Positions 1 to 6,227 of a stretch of DNA of 8,932 nt are shown here, in pieces. The notes below the pieces were generated by a model. That model was given only the letters and a program-made list of their open reading frames with translations. It did no database searches and was not told the DNA's origin. The DNA lies in NCBI GenBank assembly GCA_045634005.1, contig JAZQZL010000044.1, positions 1-8,932 of the forward strand, written 5' to 3'. The position numbers and the translations under genes were made by a program. Each line of letters begins with the position of its first letter. Positions within the stretch are counted from its first letter, which is position 1. This DNA is from Flemingiibacterium sp045634005 (GTDB lineage Bacteria; Bacillota; Clostridia; Oscillospirales; CAG-272).

Positions 1-1511
1 TCGTCCGTCGCGTCAAGACGTCCGTAACGGATATTATCCATAACCGTTCCCGTAAAGAGGTTGGTTTCCTGCAATACGATGCCGAGCGAGCGGCGAAGAT
101 CGGACTTCTTTATCTTGTTGATATTTATGCCGTCGTAGCGGATCTTACCGTCCGCGATGTCATAGAAGCGGTTGATAAGGTTTGTGATGGTCGTCTTACC
201 TGCGCCCGTCGCGCCGACGAACGCCACCTTCTGACCGGGCTCTGCATATACCGACACGTTGTGAAGAACGGGCTTATCCTCGTTGTAAGCAAAGTCAACG
301 TCAACAAGTCGAACGTCGCCGCGAAGCTCGGTGTATGTGATCGTGCCGTCGCTGTGAGGATGACGCCACGCCCACTTACCCGTACGCTCGGTAGTTTCGG
401 TGATATTTCCGTTTTCGTCTATCTTCGCATTGACAAGCGTTACGTATCCGTCGTCAGCCTCTGCGATCTCGTCCATAAGGTCGAATATACGCTTCGCGCC
501 GGCACCCGCCATAGCAATAGAGTTAAACTGCTGGGACACCTGGTTAATATTACCCGTGAACTGCTTGGTCATATTAAGGAACGGCACTACGATACTGATA
601 CTGAATGCCATTCCGGAAATGCTGAAGTTAGGTGCGCCGGAAAGAAGAAGTAGCGCGCCAACTGTCGCGATAAGAACGTACAGCGTGTTACCGATGTTCA
701 TAATGATCGGTCCCATCGTGTTTGCATACGCATTCGCGCGGTAGCTGTCCTCATAAAGAGCGCCGTTTATGTTATCGAAGTCGGCATTGCTCTCGTCCTC
801 GTGACAGAACACCTTGATGACCTTCTGCCCGTTCATCATCTCCTGAACAAATCCTTCGGTCTTACCGACCGCCATCTGCTGACGGATGAAGTACTTCGCC
901 GAGCCGCCGCCGATCTTTTTCGATACGAAAAGCATCGCTCCAACTCCAAGCAGCACGAGAAGCGTGAGCGGTATGCTGTACCACAGCATAATGCAGAATA
1001 CTACGGTAACGACTACAAGCGCCTGAAGCATCGTGGGCATCGACTGCGATACGAGCTGGCGAAGCGTGTCGATATCGTTCGTATAATGGCTCATAATATC
1101 GCCGTGCTTGTGCGTATCAAAATAGCGTATCGGAAGGTTCTGCATTCCGTCAAACATCCTGATTCGCATCTTTGACAAAAATCCCTGCGTGATATACGCC
1201 ATAAGCTGATTGAACACCGTGGATGCGGTCAGCGAAAGGATGTAAAGTACAACAAGAATGATCACCATCGGGATAATCTCTTTACTTGCACCCGCCCAGT
1301 CGCGTGTCTGATACCACGCTTCAACAGCGGCAAGGACTCTTTGCTGGAACAGCGCCGGTACTGCTGATACAACAGCGGCGAAAAGAATACAGCCGATAGT
1401 TATCGGAACAAGCTTCGGATAGTAGCCGAAAAGCAGCTTCATAACGCGTCCGAGTGTGCCGAAATCGAGCTTACGCTTTGGAGGCTTCATTTCACCCATT
1501 GGCTTACTCAT
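1..1511 (-). CDS. ABC exporter half-transporter, canonical partner subunit (C-terminus cut by window edge)
   Basis: The reading frame is open from ATG at 1511 to the left edge, giving 503 residues; the true protein should be about 600-640. It is a fused membrane-plus-ATPase exporter subunit. Hydrophobic segments lie roughly at residues 33-55, 80-105, 160-198 and 264-313. A linker insertion follows (about 351-395, with KWAWRHP near 379). The nucleotide-binding domain begins near 398, with Walker A GATGAGKT at 433-440 and the Q-loop Gln at 481 (VLQETNLF). The signature, Walker B and switch His lie off the window. The start is supported by AGGTGA seven bases upstream and by an 8-base overlap with the stop of the preceding exporter gene, which implies translational coupling. 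It is probably the catalytically competent half of a heterodimer with the upstream product, exporting drugs, lipids or peptides. The substrate cannot be read from sequence. Confidence 0.93.
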   Translation of the reverse strand, partial: MSKPMGEMKPPKRKLDFGTLGRVMKLLFGYYPKLVPITIGCILFAAVVSAVPALFQQRVLAAVEAWYQTRDWAGASKEIIPMVIILVVLYILSLTASTVFNQLMAYITQGFLSKMRIRMFDGMQNLPIRYFDTHKHGDIMSHYTNDIDTLRQLVSQSMPTMLQALVVVTVVFCIMLWYSIPLTLLVLLGVGAMLFVSKKIGGGSAKYFIRQQMAVGKTEGFVQEMMNGQKVIKVFCHEDESNADFDNINGALYEDSYRANAYANTMGPIIMNIGNTLYVLIATVGALLLLSGAPNFSISGMAFSISIVVPFLNMTKQFTGNINQVSQQFNSIAMAGAGAKRIFDLMDEIAEADDGYVTLVNAKIDENGNITETTERTGKWAWRHPHSDGTITYTELRGDVRLVDVDFAYNEDKPVLHNVSVYAEPGQKVAFVGATGAGKTTITNLINRFYDIADGKIRYDGININKIKKSDLRRSLGIVLQETNLFTGTVMDNIRYGRLDATD

Positions 1512-3255
1512 TTTCGTCACCTGCCTTTGTCTGCTGAGTATAAACCTCGCGGTAGATATCACTTGAAGCAAGAAGTTCGTCGTGAGTACCCGCAGCGGAT
1601 ATCTTGCCGTTCTCCATTACCACGATAAGATCCGCATCCTGCACGGATGCAACTCTCTGCGCGATAATAATCTTCGTGGTTTCGGGAATGTACTTTTTGA
1701 ATCCCTCGCGAATGAGCATATCGGTCTTGGTATCGACCGCGCTCGTGGAGTCGTCGAGAATAAGTATCTTCGGTTTTTTAAGAAGTGCGCGTGCAATGCA
1801 AAGTCGCTGCTTCTGTCCGCCCGATACGTTTGTACCGCCCTGCTCTATCTTTGTGTCGTACCCATCGGGGAAAGAGCGGATAAACTCGTCTGCCTGCGCA
1901 AGACGGCAAGCCTCTGCGAGCTCCTCATCGGTAGCATCATTGTTACCCCAACGAAGATTTTCCTTTATCGTTCCGGAGAACAGAAGATTCTTCTGAAGCA
2001 CCATCGCAACCGATCCGCGAAGCGTGTCAAGGTCGTACTCGCGAACGTCAACACCGCCAACGAGCACGCTTCCCTCACTCACGTCGTAAAGACGTGGGAT
2101 AAGCTGTACGAGCGTGGATTTACTTGAGCCGGTACCACCAAGAATACCCACAGTCATGCCGGACTCTATATGCAAATCAACGTCGGAAAGCGAATATTTT
2201 TCAGCCTCTTTGGAATACTTGAAGCTTACGTTCTTGAAATCGATCGATCCGTCACTAACACTCATAAGAGCGTTCTCGGGATTCTTAAGCGCGGGAACCT
2301 CATCAAGAACCTCGCATATACGCTTAACGGATTCCGCCGACATCGTAAGCATAACGTATATCATCGAAAGCGTCATAAGCGACATAAGTATCTGCATACC
2401 GTATGTCAGCATAGCGGACATCTGTCCGACGTAAATCGCCTCGCCGCCGCTCTCGATTACCATCTTCGAGCCAACGAGCAAAACGAATATCATATTGAAG
2501 CTCATGCAGAACTGCATTATCGGACCGTTAAACGCAATAATACGCTCCGCCTTGGTAAAGTCGCGGCGAATATCGTCGGATGCAGCAAAGAACTTTTCCT
2601 TTTCATACTCCTCGCGCGAGAAGCCCTTTACAACGCGCATACCGCGCACGTTTTCCTCAATGGATTCGTTAAGGCGGTCATACTTCTTAAAAACTCGTCT
2701 GAATGCAGGCATCGCCTTGCGCGCTATCATAATAAGACCAAAAACAAGCACGGGTACGACGATAACGAAGGTCGTCGCAAGCGCACCGCCCATCACATAC
2801 GCCATAATTATCGAAAAGATAAACATAAGCGGGCTGCGCACCGCGATTCTAATAAGCATCATATACGACATCTGAACGTTGGTAACGTCGGTCGTCATAC
2901 GGGTAACGAGCGATGTCGACGAAAATCTGTCGACGTTTTCAAACGAATAGTTCTGAATACATCTGAAAATATCGTGGCGCAGATTTTTCGCAAATCCTGC
3001 TGATGCCTTCGCACTTGTAAAACCTGCGACACCGCCGCAAGTCAGCGAAAGTACCGCAAGAATTACGAGAACAACACCCGTGCGGATTATATTCGCCATA
3101 TCAACGCCGTCCTTGATGCTGTTAACGAGTTCAACCGTGATAAACGGTATCGCCGTTTCGATAACAGCCTCGCCGATGATAAATACGAGTGTAAGTATAG
3201 TAGGCAGCTTAAATTCGCGCACGCACGATAAAAGCGTCTTAAAGCGTTTAATCAA
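1504..3255 (-). CDS. ABC exporter half-transporter with degenerate ATP site
   Basis: A full-length 583-residue type IV ABC exporter subunit, normal length for the family. Six membrane segments lie within about residues 18-300 and the ATPase domain begins near 338. Walker A is GGTGSSKS (373-380), with Ser where the last Gly before Lys is usual. The Q-loop Gln is 421 and the signature VSGGQ is 477-481. Walker B ends ILILDD (497-502), with Asp502 at the catalytic Glu position. The switch-loop His is replaced by Gln533 (IIAQR). These changes are known in the degenerate-site subunit of heterodimeric exporters such as TM287/TM288, and the partner is encoded by the next gene, which overlaps by 8 bases. 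Translation starts at a TTG (3255-3253), chosen because GGGGGG lies six bases upstream and no ATG gives a better start. A promoter and a palindromic operator precede it. The substrate is unknown. Confidence 0.95.
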   Translation of the reverse strand: MIKRFKTLLSCVREFKLPTILTLVFIIGEAVIETAIPFITVELVNSIKDGVDMANIIRTGVVLVILAVLSLTCGGVAGFTSAKASAGFAKNLRHDIFRCIQNYSFENVDRFSSTSLVTRMTTDVTNVQMSYMMLIRIAVRSPLMFIFSIIMAYVMGGALATTFVIVVPVLVFGLIMIARKAMPAFRRVFKKYDRLNESIEENVRGMRVVKGFSREEYEKEKFFAASDDIRRDFTKAERIIAFNGPIMQFCMSFNMIFVLLVGSKMVIESGGEAIYVGQMSAMLTYGMQILMSLMTLSMIYVMLTMSAESVKRICEVLDEVPALKNPENALMSVSDGSIDFKNVSFKYSKEAEKYSLSDVDLHIESGMTVGILGGTGSSKSTLVQLIPRLYDVSEGSVLVGGVDVREYDLDTLRGSVAMVLQKNLLFSGTIKENLRWGNNDATDEELAEACRLAQADEFIRSFPDGYDTKIEQGGTNVSGGQKQRLCIARALLKKPKILILDDSTSAVDTKTDMLIREGFKKYIPETTKIIIAQRVASVQDADLIVVMENGKISAAGTHDELLASSDIYREVYTQQTKAGDENE

Positions 3256-3261
3256 TAAAAT

Positions 3262-3267
3262 CCCCCC
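3262..3267 (-). promoter_or_regulatory. Ribosome binding site fixing the TTG start of the ABC exporter gene
   Basis: On the minus strand the sequence reads TTTGGGGGGATTTTATTG. The G-run pairs with the anti-Shine-Dalgarno core at a six-base spacing from TTG. This supports a rare TTG initiation codon for the first exporter gene, which may lower its translation relative to an ATG. Confidence 0.7.
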
Positions 3268-3272
3268 AAATA

Positions 3273-3288
3273 AGTTAGATATCTAACT
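3273..3288. promoter_or_regulatory. 16-bp perfect palindrome, candidate MarR-type operator
   Basis: AGTTAGATATCTAACT is perfectly self-complementary over 16 bp. It lies between the exporter promoter (transcription start near 3302) and the ribosome binding site, at about +14 to +29, where a bound dimer would block elongation or initial transcription. AT-rich palindromes of this size, with a TTAG half site, are typical targets of MarR-family dimers, which often control drug-exporter operons. No regulator gene lies in the window, so the protein is inferred; a TetR-type regulator is an alternative. Confidence 0.6.
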
Positions 3289-3308
3289 ATCATACTGCAT
3301 ACTTATCT

Positions 3309-3337
3309 ATTATAACTCATAATATATTATAATGCAA
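3309..3337 (-). promoter_or_regulatory. Sigma-A promoter of the ABC exporter operon
   Basis: On the minus strand, TTGCAT (3337-3332) and a perfect TATAAT (3314-3309) are separated by 17 bp. The predicted start is near 3302, giving an untranslated leader of about 47 nt that contains the palindromic operator. Confidence 0.8.
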
Positions 3338-3374
3338 TAGCGCTGCGCTTTTTTTACAATTAAGTAACTTTTAA

Positions 3375-3406
3375 ATAAAAAAGACTCGCGGCAAGCCGCG
3401 AGTCTT
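3375..3406 (-). terminator. Intrinsic terminator of the uraA-upp operon
   Basis: An 11-bp GC-rich stem (AAGACTCGCGG pairing with CCGCGAGTCTT, loop CTTG on the minus strand) is followed by a T-rich run (TTTTTTATTT counting the stem end). It begins five bases after the upp stop codon. No T-run follows on the plus strand, so it acts on minus-strand transcripts only. It separates the uracil operon from the exporter promoter just downstream. Confidence 0.93.
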
Positions 3407-3410
3407 AAAA

Positions 3411-4040
3411 TTATTTGGTTCCGAAGATTCTGTCGCCTGCGTCGCCAAGACCGGGAACGATATAGCCGTTCTCATTAAGGCACTCGTCAACGTTTGCGCA
3501 GTAGATCTGCACGTCGGGATGAGCATTGGTAAGAGCCTCGATTCCCTCGGGAGCAGCGATAAGGCAGAGGAACTTGATGTTCTTGCCGCCGTAGGACTTG
3601 ATCTGTGCAATAGCATCAATAGCCGAACCGCCGGTTGCAAGCATCGGGTCAACGACAACGATAAGTCTGTCATCGATATCCGGCGGAAGCTTGCAGTAGT
3701 ACTCGTGAGGCTGGAGGGTTTCCTCGTCACGGTACATACCGATGTGGCCAACCTTTGCAGAGGGCACGAGATTTAAAAGTCCGTTTACCATACCAAGACC
3801 TGCGCGAAGTATCGGTACAACAGCAAGCTTCTTGCCCTTGATAACGTTCTGCGAGGTTTTGCCGATAGGAGTTTCGATGTCGATCTTTTCAAGCGGAAGA
3901 TCGCGAAGTGCCTCATAGCACATAAGCATCGTGATCTCCTCAACCGACTCGCGGAACTCCTTGTTGGACGTGGACTTCATACGCATAATAGTTGTCTTAT
4001 GCTGAATGAGCGGATGATCGAAAATAGTTACGTTTTTCAT
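3411..4040 (-). CDS. upp: Uracil phosphoribosyltransferase
   Basis: The 209-residue product is the standard length of bacterial Upp. It catalyses uracil + PRPP to UMP + diphosphate in the cytoplasm, the key step of uracil salvage. The PRPP-binding signature VVVDPMLATGGSA is at 128-140. The conserved PILRAGLGM stretch is at 76-84, and the C-terminal uracil-binding region YIVPGLGDAGDRIFG is at 193-207. All expected motifs are intact. AGGTGA lies six bases before the ATG. The gene sits 32 bases downstream of the uracil permease with no promoter or terminator between them, so the two are co-transcribed. Transport and phosphoribosylation are therefore coupled, trapping imported uracil as UMP. A strong terminator follows directly. 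Confidence 0.98.
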   Translation of the reverse strand: MKNVTIFDHPLIQHKTTIMRMKSTSNKEFRESVEEITMLMCYEALRDLPLEKIDIETPIGKTSQNVIKGKKLAVVPILRAGLGMVNGLLNLVPSAKVGHIGMYRDEETLQPHEYYCKLPPDIDDRLIVVVDPMLATGGSAIDAIAQIKSYGGKNIKFLCLIAAPEGIEALTNAHPDVQIYCANVDECLNENGYIVPGLGDAGDRIFGTK

Positions 4041-4072
4041 TTTTTCACCTTCTGTGAGCCAGAGATTGTTAA

Positions 4073-5416
4073 TTACTGTTCCTTTGCTTTAGAAACGAGA
4101 AGATTTACGAGGATACCGAGGATAAGAGCGCAAGCAACAGCAGTGATGGTGATCTTACCGAAGTTGAGGGTAAGTCCGCCGATACCCGAGATGAGTATTA
4201 CTGCCACAACGAAAAGGTTCTTATTCTGGTTGAGGTCAACCTTCTGTACCATCTTAAGACCGGATACTGCGATGAATCCGTAAAGAGCCATACAAACGCC
4301 ACCCATTACGCAAGAAGGAATGGAGTTAACAAATGCAACGAAGGGAGCGATAAAGGAAATGAGCATAGCCATTACAGCAGCGGTAACGATAGTATAAACG
4401 GAAGCGTTACCGGTGATAGCTACACAGCCAACGGACTCGCCGTAGGTGGTGTTGGGGCAGCCGCCGAAGAATGCACCTACCATGGAGCCTACACCGTCAC
4501 CGAGAAGGGTACGGGGAAGACCGGGATCCTCGAGAAGATCCTGTTCGATGATAGAAGAGATGTTCTTGTGGTCTGCGATATGCTCTGCGAATACAACGAA
4601 TGCAACAGGGAGATATGCAACTGCGAGAGTAGCAATATAAGCGCCGTCGATAGCCTTAACACCCTCGAGTGCACCAACGAAGGTGAAGCCGGGGAGAGTA
4701 AGGAAGGTTTCAACGTTTACACCGTTTGCCCAAAGTGCAGTGATCTTGGTAAAGTCAATAACCTTAAGAGCATCAATTTCAGCAACGTTACCGATAACGG
4801 TGAAAATAGTTGCAACAGCGTAACCGCCGAGGATACCGAGAATGAACGGGATAAGGCGGGTCATCTTCTTGCCGTAGGTAGCGCAGATGATAACGATAGC
4901 AAGAGTAATAAGACCGATGAGTACGCAGATAAGAGGATTAGCAGTAGAAACGCCACCCTTCTGAAGATCGCCGATAGCGTTACCTGCGAGAGAAAGACCG
5001 ATTATTGCAACGGTAGGACCGATAACTGCAGCAGGCATAAGCTTGTTGATCCAGTTAACGCCCGCAATCTTAACGATGATCGCGATAACAACGTAAACAA
5101 GACCTGCGAAAATCGCACCGATAATAAGACCTACATAGCCGGCAGCAGTAGAAACCGCACCTGCGAACGCAGCGCCCATAGAGCCGAGGAAAGCAAACGA
5201 GGAGCCGAGGAATACAGGGCTTCTGAACTTAGTGAAAAGCAAGTAAACGAGAGTACCCACGCCTGCACCGAAGAGTGCTGCAGCAGGGCTCATTCCGTTG
5301 CCGATGATAACCGGAACAACGAGGGTTGCCGCCATAATAGCGAGAAGCTGCTGGATTGCGAAAACGATCAGCTGACCGAATTTCGGCTTGTCTTTTACGC
5401 CATAGATGAGTTTCAT
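4073..5416 (-). CDS. uraA: Uracil permease (NCS2 / nucleobase:cation symporter-2 family)
   Basis: A 447-residue, very hydrophobic protein with the many membrane spans of the NCS2 family (E. coli UraA is about 430 residues). It imports uracil with protons across the cytoplasmic membrane. Family hallmarks are visible. The AEHIADH stretch at 277-283 puts Glu278 where UraA has the uracil-binding Glu241. Downstream, LGDGVGSMVGAFFGG leads into CPNTTYGES at 320-328, whose Glu327 matches UraA Glu290. The Asp at 282, where E. coli has His, is usual in Firmicute PyrP-type members. The ATG is preceded by GGAGG at a nine-base spacing, and a consensus promoter lies upstream. Being first in the operon with upp favours uracil over xanthine or purines as substrate. 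The symbol could equally be pyrP. I see no PyrR-type attenuator in the short leader. Confidence 0.95.
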   Translation of the reverse strand: MKLIYGVKDKPKFGQLIVFAIQQLLAIMAATLVVPVIIGNGMSPAAALFGAGVGTLVYLLFTKFRSPVFLGSSFAFLGSMGAAFAGAVSTAAGYVGLIIGAIFAGLVYVVIAIIVKIAGVNWINKLMPAAVIGPTVAIIGLSLAGNAIGDLQKGGVSTANPLICVLIGLITLAIVIICATYGKKMTRLIPFILGILGGYAVATIFTVIGNVAEIDALKVIDFTKITALWANGVNVETFLTLPGFTFVGALEGVKAIDGAYIATLAVAYLPVAFVVFAEHIADHKNISSIIEQDLLEDPGLPRTLLGDGVGSMVGAFFGGCPNTTYGESVGCVAITGNASVYTIVTAAVMAMLISFIAPFVAFVNSIPSCVMGGVCMALYGFIAVSGLKMVQKVDLNQNKNLFVVAVILISGIGGLTLNFGKITITAVACALILGILVNLLVSKAKEQ

Positions 5417-5483
5417 TTGAGTCTACCTCCAAAATTTGATAAAATAATATTGGGTTCGCGCCAATTGGATATTACCGTATAAT

Positions 5484-5512
5484 AATATATCATATTCGAC
5501 TTGATTTGTCAA
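5484..5512 (-). promoter_or_regulatory. Sigma-A promoter of the uraA-upp operon
   Basis: On the minus strand a perfect -35 TTGACA (5512-5507) is followed after 17 bp by TATATT (5489-5484). Transcription should start near 5477, giving a leader of about 60 nt. The leader contains an 8-bp palindrome CCAATTGG (5461-5468) but no convincing terminator/antiterminator pair. The promoter lies just downstream of the terminator of the preceding minus-strand transcript, so uraA has its own start. Confidence 0.85.
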
Positions 5513-5540
5513 CTTATTATTTTAGTTTTTCCGCAAAAAG

Positions 5541-5593
5541 CACAAAAAAATAACCCTTGACCGCAGTTTCACATCTACGATCAAGGGTTATTT
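5541..5593 (-). terminator. Strong intrinsic terminator of an upstream minus-strand transcript
   Basis: On the minus strand AAATAACCCTTGATCGTAG (5593-5575) pairs with CTGCGGTCAAGGGTTATTT (5566-5548) in a 19-bp stem with an 8-nt loop. The T-run reads through TTTTTTT at 5550-5544. The two imperfect positions are U-G wobbles in minus-strand RNA but A-C mismatches in plus-strand RNA, and the T-run is on the minus side. The terminator therefore serves minus-strand transcription. No gene in the window ends here except the orphan unit at 5541-5944. Confidence 0.9.
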
Positions 5594-5944
5594 CTGTTCA
5601 CTCTTGATATCTAACATCTTTTGTTATCCTCACTTTCATTTTTCTACCCTCTCGCTGTCCCCGTTATTGCCAATACACCACTTACCTTTCATCTTCTTTC
5701 TCTAACGAGAATACCGTTTGTTATGGTTAGCTGAAAACTGCGATGGGTGATTTTGCAAGCTTCGTTTCAGATCACTTTTTCTTAACTTACTTGTCTACCG
5801 ATTAAATTTTTAAGAGATCTCACAAATCTATGTTAAGCGTAACACCGCCGTGTATTTTATCTACCTGAACTCGACTTGTGATCCGAACGCCTTGCCTGAT
5901 TTTTCTTTTTTAGATTAGCCCATTGGACTGTCCTCCTTCTCTGT
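5541..5944 (-). ncRNA. Candidate 400-nt orphan transcript: unrecognised ncRNA or relic of a small gene
   Basis: A promoter (5979-5951) and a strong terminator (ending about 5541) delimit a minus-strand unit of roughly 400 nt with no intact coding frame. GGAGG (5936-5932) stands eight bases before an ATG at 5923, but the third codon is TAA. Deleting one G from the GGG after AT would open 21 codons (beginning MANLKKKNQARRS). Another frame gives SRVQVDKIHGGVTLNIDL before a stop at about 5823. Further on, only short frames such as MKVRITKDVRYQE (13 codons, near 5642-5601) occur. Local hairpins are small: UGUUA-CGCU-UAACA (5844-5831), UUCUC-GUUA-GAGAA (5711-5698) and UAACA-AAAGA-UGUUA (5626-5612). 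It does not match what I know of RNase P RNA, tmRNA, SRP RNA or 6S RNA. Transcription is well supported; the nature of the product is open. Confidence 0.5.
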
Positions 5945-5950
5945 GTCTAC

Positions 5951-5979
5951 AGTATAGCATATATTTTCGCATTTTTCAA
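5951..5979 (-). promoter_or_regulatory. Sigma-A promoter of the orphan minus-strand transcript
   Basis: On the minus strand TTGAAA (5979-5974) and TATACT (5956-5951) are separated by 17 bp, with the start expected near 5944. A Shine-Dalgarno-like AGAAGGAGG follows within 15 bases of that start. Confidence 0.75.
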
Positions 5980-6053
5980 TTGGCAAACTGTAAAAACTAC
6001 ACAATAAATATTTATGCAAAAGGCAGAAAGTTTCATTTTTAGCCAAATAATGC

Positions 6054-6083
6054 TTTACAAATGCGGATATTATATGGTATAAT
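6054..6083 (+). promoter_or_regulatory. Distal promoter P1 upstream of the repeat lipoprotein gene
   Basis: TTTACA (6054-6059) lies 18 bp before a perfect TATAAT (6078-6083); read as TTACAA the spacing is 17. The start is expected near 6090, immediately before a hairpin with a T-run. P1 diverges from the minus-strand promoter at 5951-5979. Confidence 0.65.
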
Positions 6084-6091
6084 AAATTTGT

Positions 6092-6115
6092 AGGGTGCTT
6101 TTTGGCACCTTTTTT
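6092..6115 (+). terminator. Start-proximal hairpin with T-run, terminator-like
   Basis: The core stem GGTGC (6094-6098) pairs with GCACC (6105-6109), and A-T and G-T pairs extend it to seven pairs. It is followed by TTTTTT. The T-run is on the plus strand only. It sits at the predicted first bases of the P1 transcript, so it would either end that RNA after about 25 nt or act as a 5' stabilising hairpin. Because P1 lies directly upstream, termination of some other transcript is less likely. Confidence 0.6.
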
Positions 6116-6128
6116 GTATAAAAAGATA

Positions 6129-6157
6129 TTGAAAATCAGAAAAAATCGTGATATAAT
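6129..6157 (+). promoter_or_regulatory. Proximal promoter P2 of the repeat lipoprotein gene
   Basis: TTGAAA (6129-6134) and a perfect TATAAT (6152-6157) are separated by 17 bp, with the start near 6164 and a leader of about 64 nt. Lying after the hairpin, it is probably the main promoter of the lipoprotein gene. Confidence 0.8.
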
Positions 6158-6227
6158 TTAAAGGTATTGTTTTAAGAAAATGACTCCATATCGTTTGATA
6201 AGTCTTTCAAAAGAGGGATGAACATTT

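Noticed and set aside
3339..3356. AGCGC-T-GCGCT followed by TTTTTTT on the plus strand, looking like a terminator
   Set aside because: The inverted repeat leaves a one-base loop, so a real hairpin would keep only three pairs. No plus-strand gene ends here.
5449..5468. Possible hairpin ATTGG/CCAAT and palindrome CCAATTGG in the uraA leader as a riboswitch or attenuator
   Set aside because: The stem is only five pairs with no U-run or alternative pairing, and no PyrR-binding consensus is visible.
4568..5482. 304-codon plus-strand frame opposite the uracil permease
   Set aside because: It is antisense to an intact, clearly recognised gene, has no ribosome binding site and its translation has no membrane, domain or repeat logic.
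5605..5614. GATATCTAAC, identical to part of the exporter operator
   Set aside because: Only ten bases match, the site is not a full palindrome, and it lies near the end of the orphan transcript rather than at a promoter. It is probably chance.
5541..5944. Reading the orphan transcript as RNase P RNA because of GAGGACAGTCC near its start
   Set aside because: The bacterial form has GAGGAAAGTCC, and the other conserved regions are absent in order and sequence.
5541..5944. Stop-codon reassignment to explain in-frame TAA and TAG in the orphan unit
   Set aside because: All complete genes in the window end normally at TAA with family-typical lengths, so the standard code applies.
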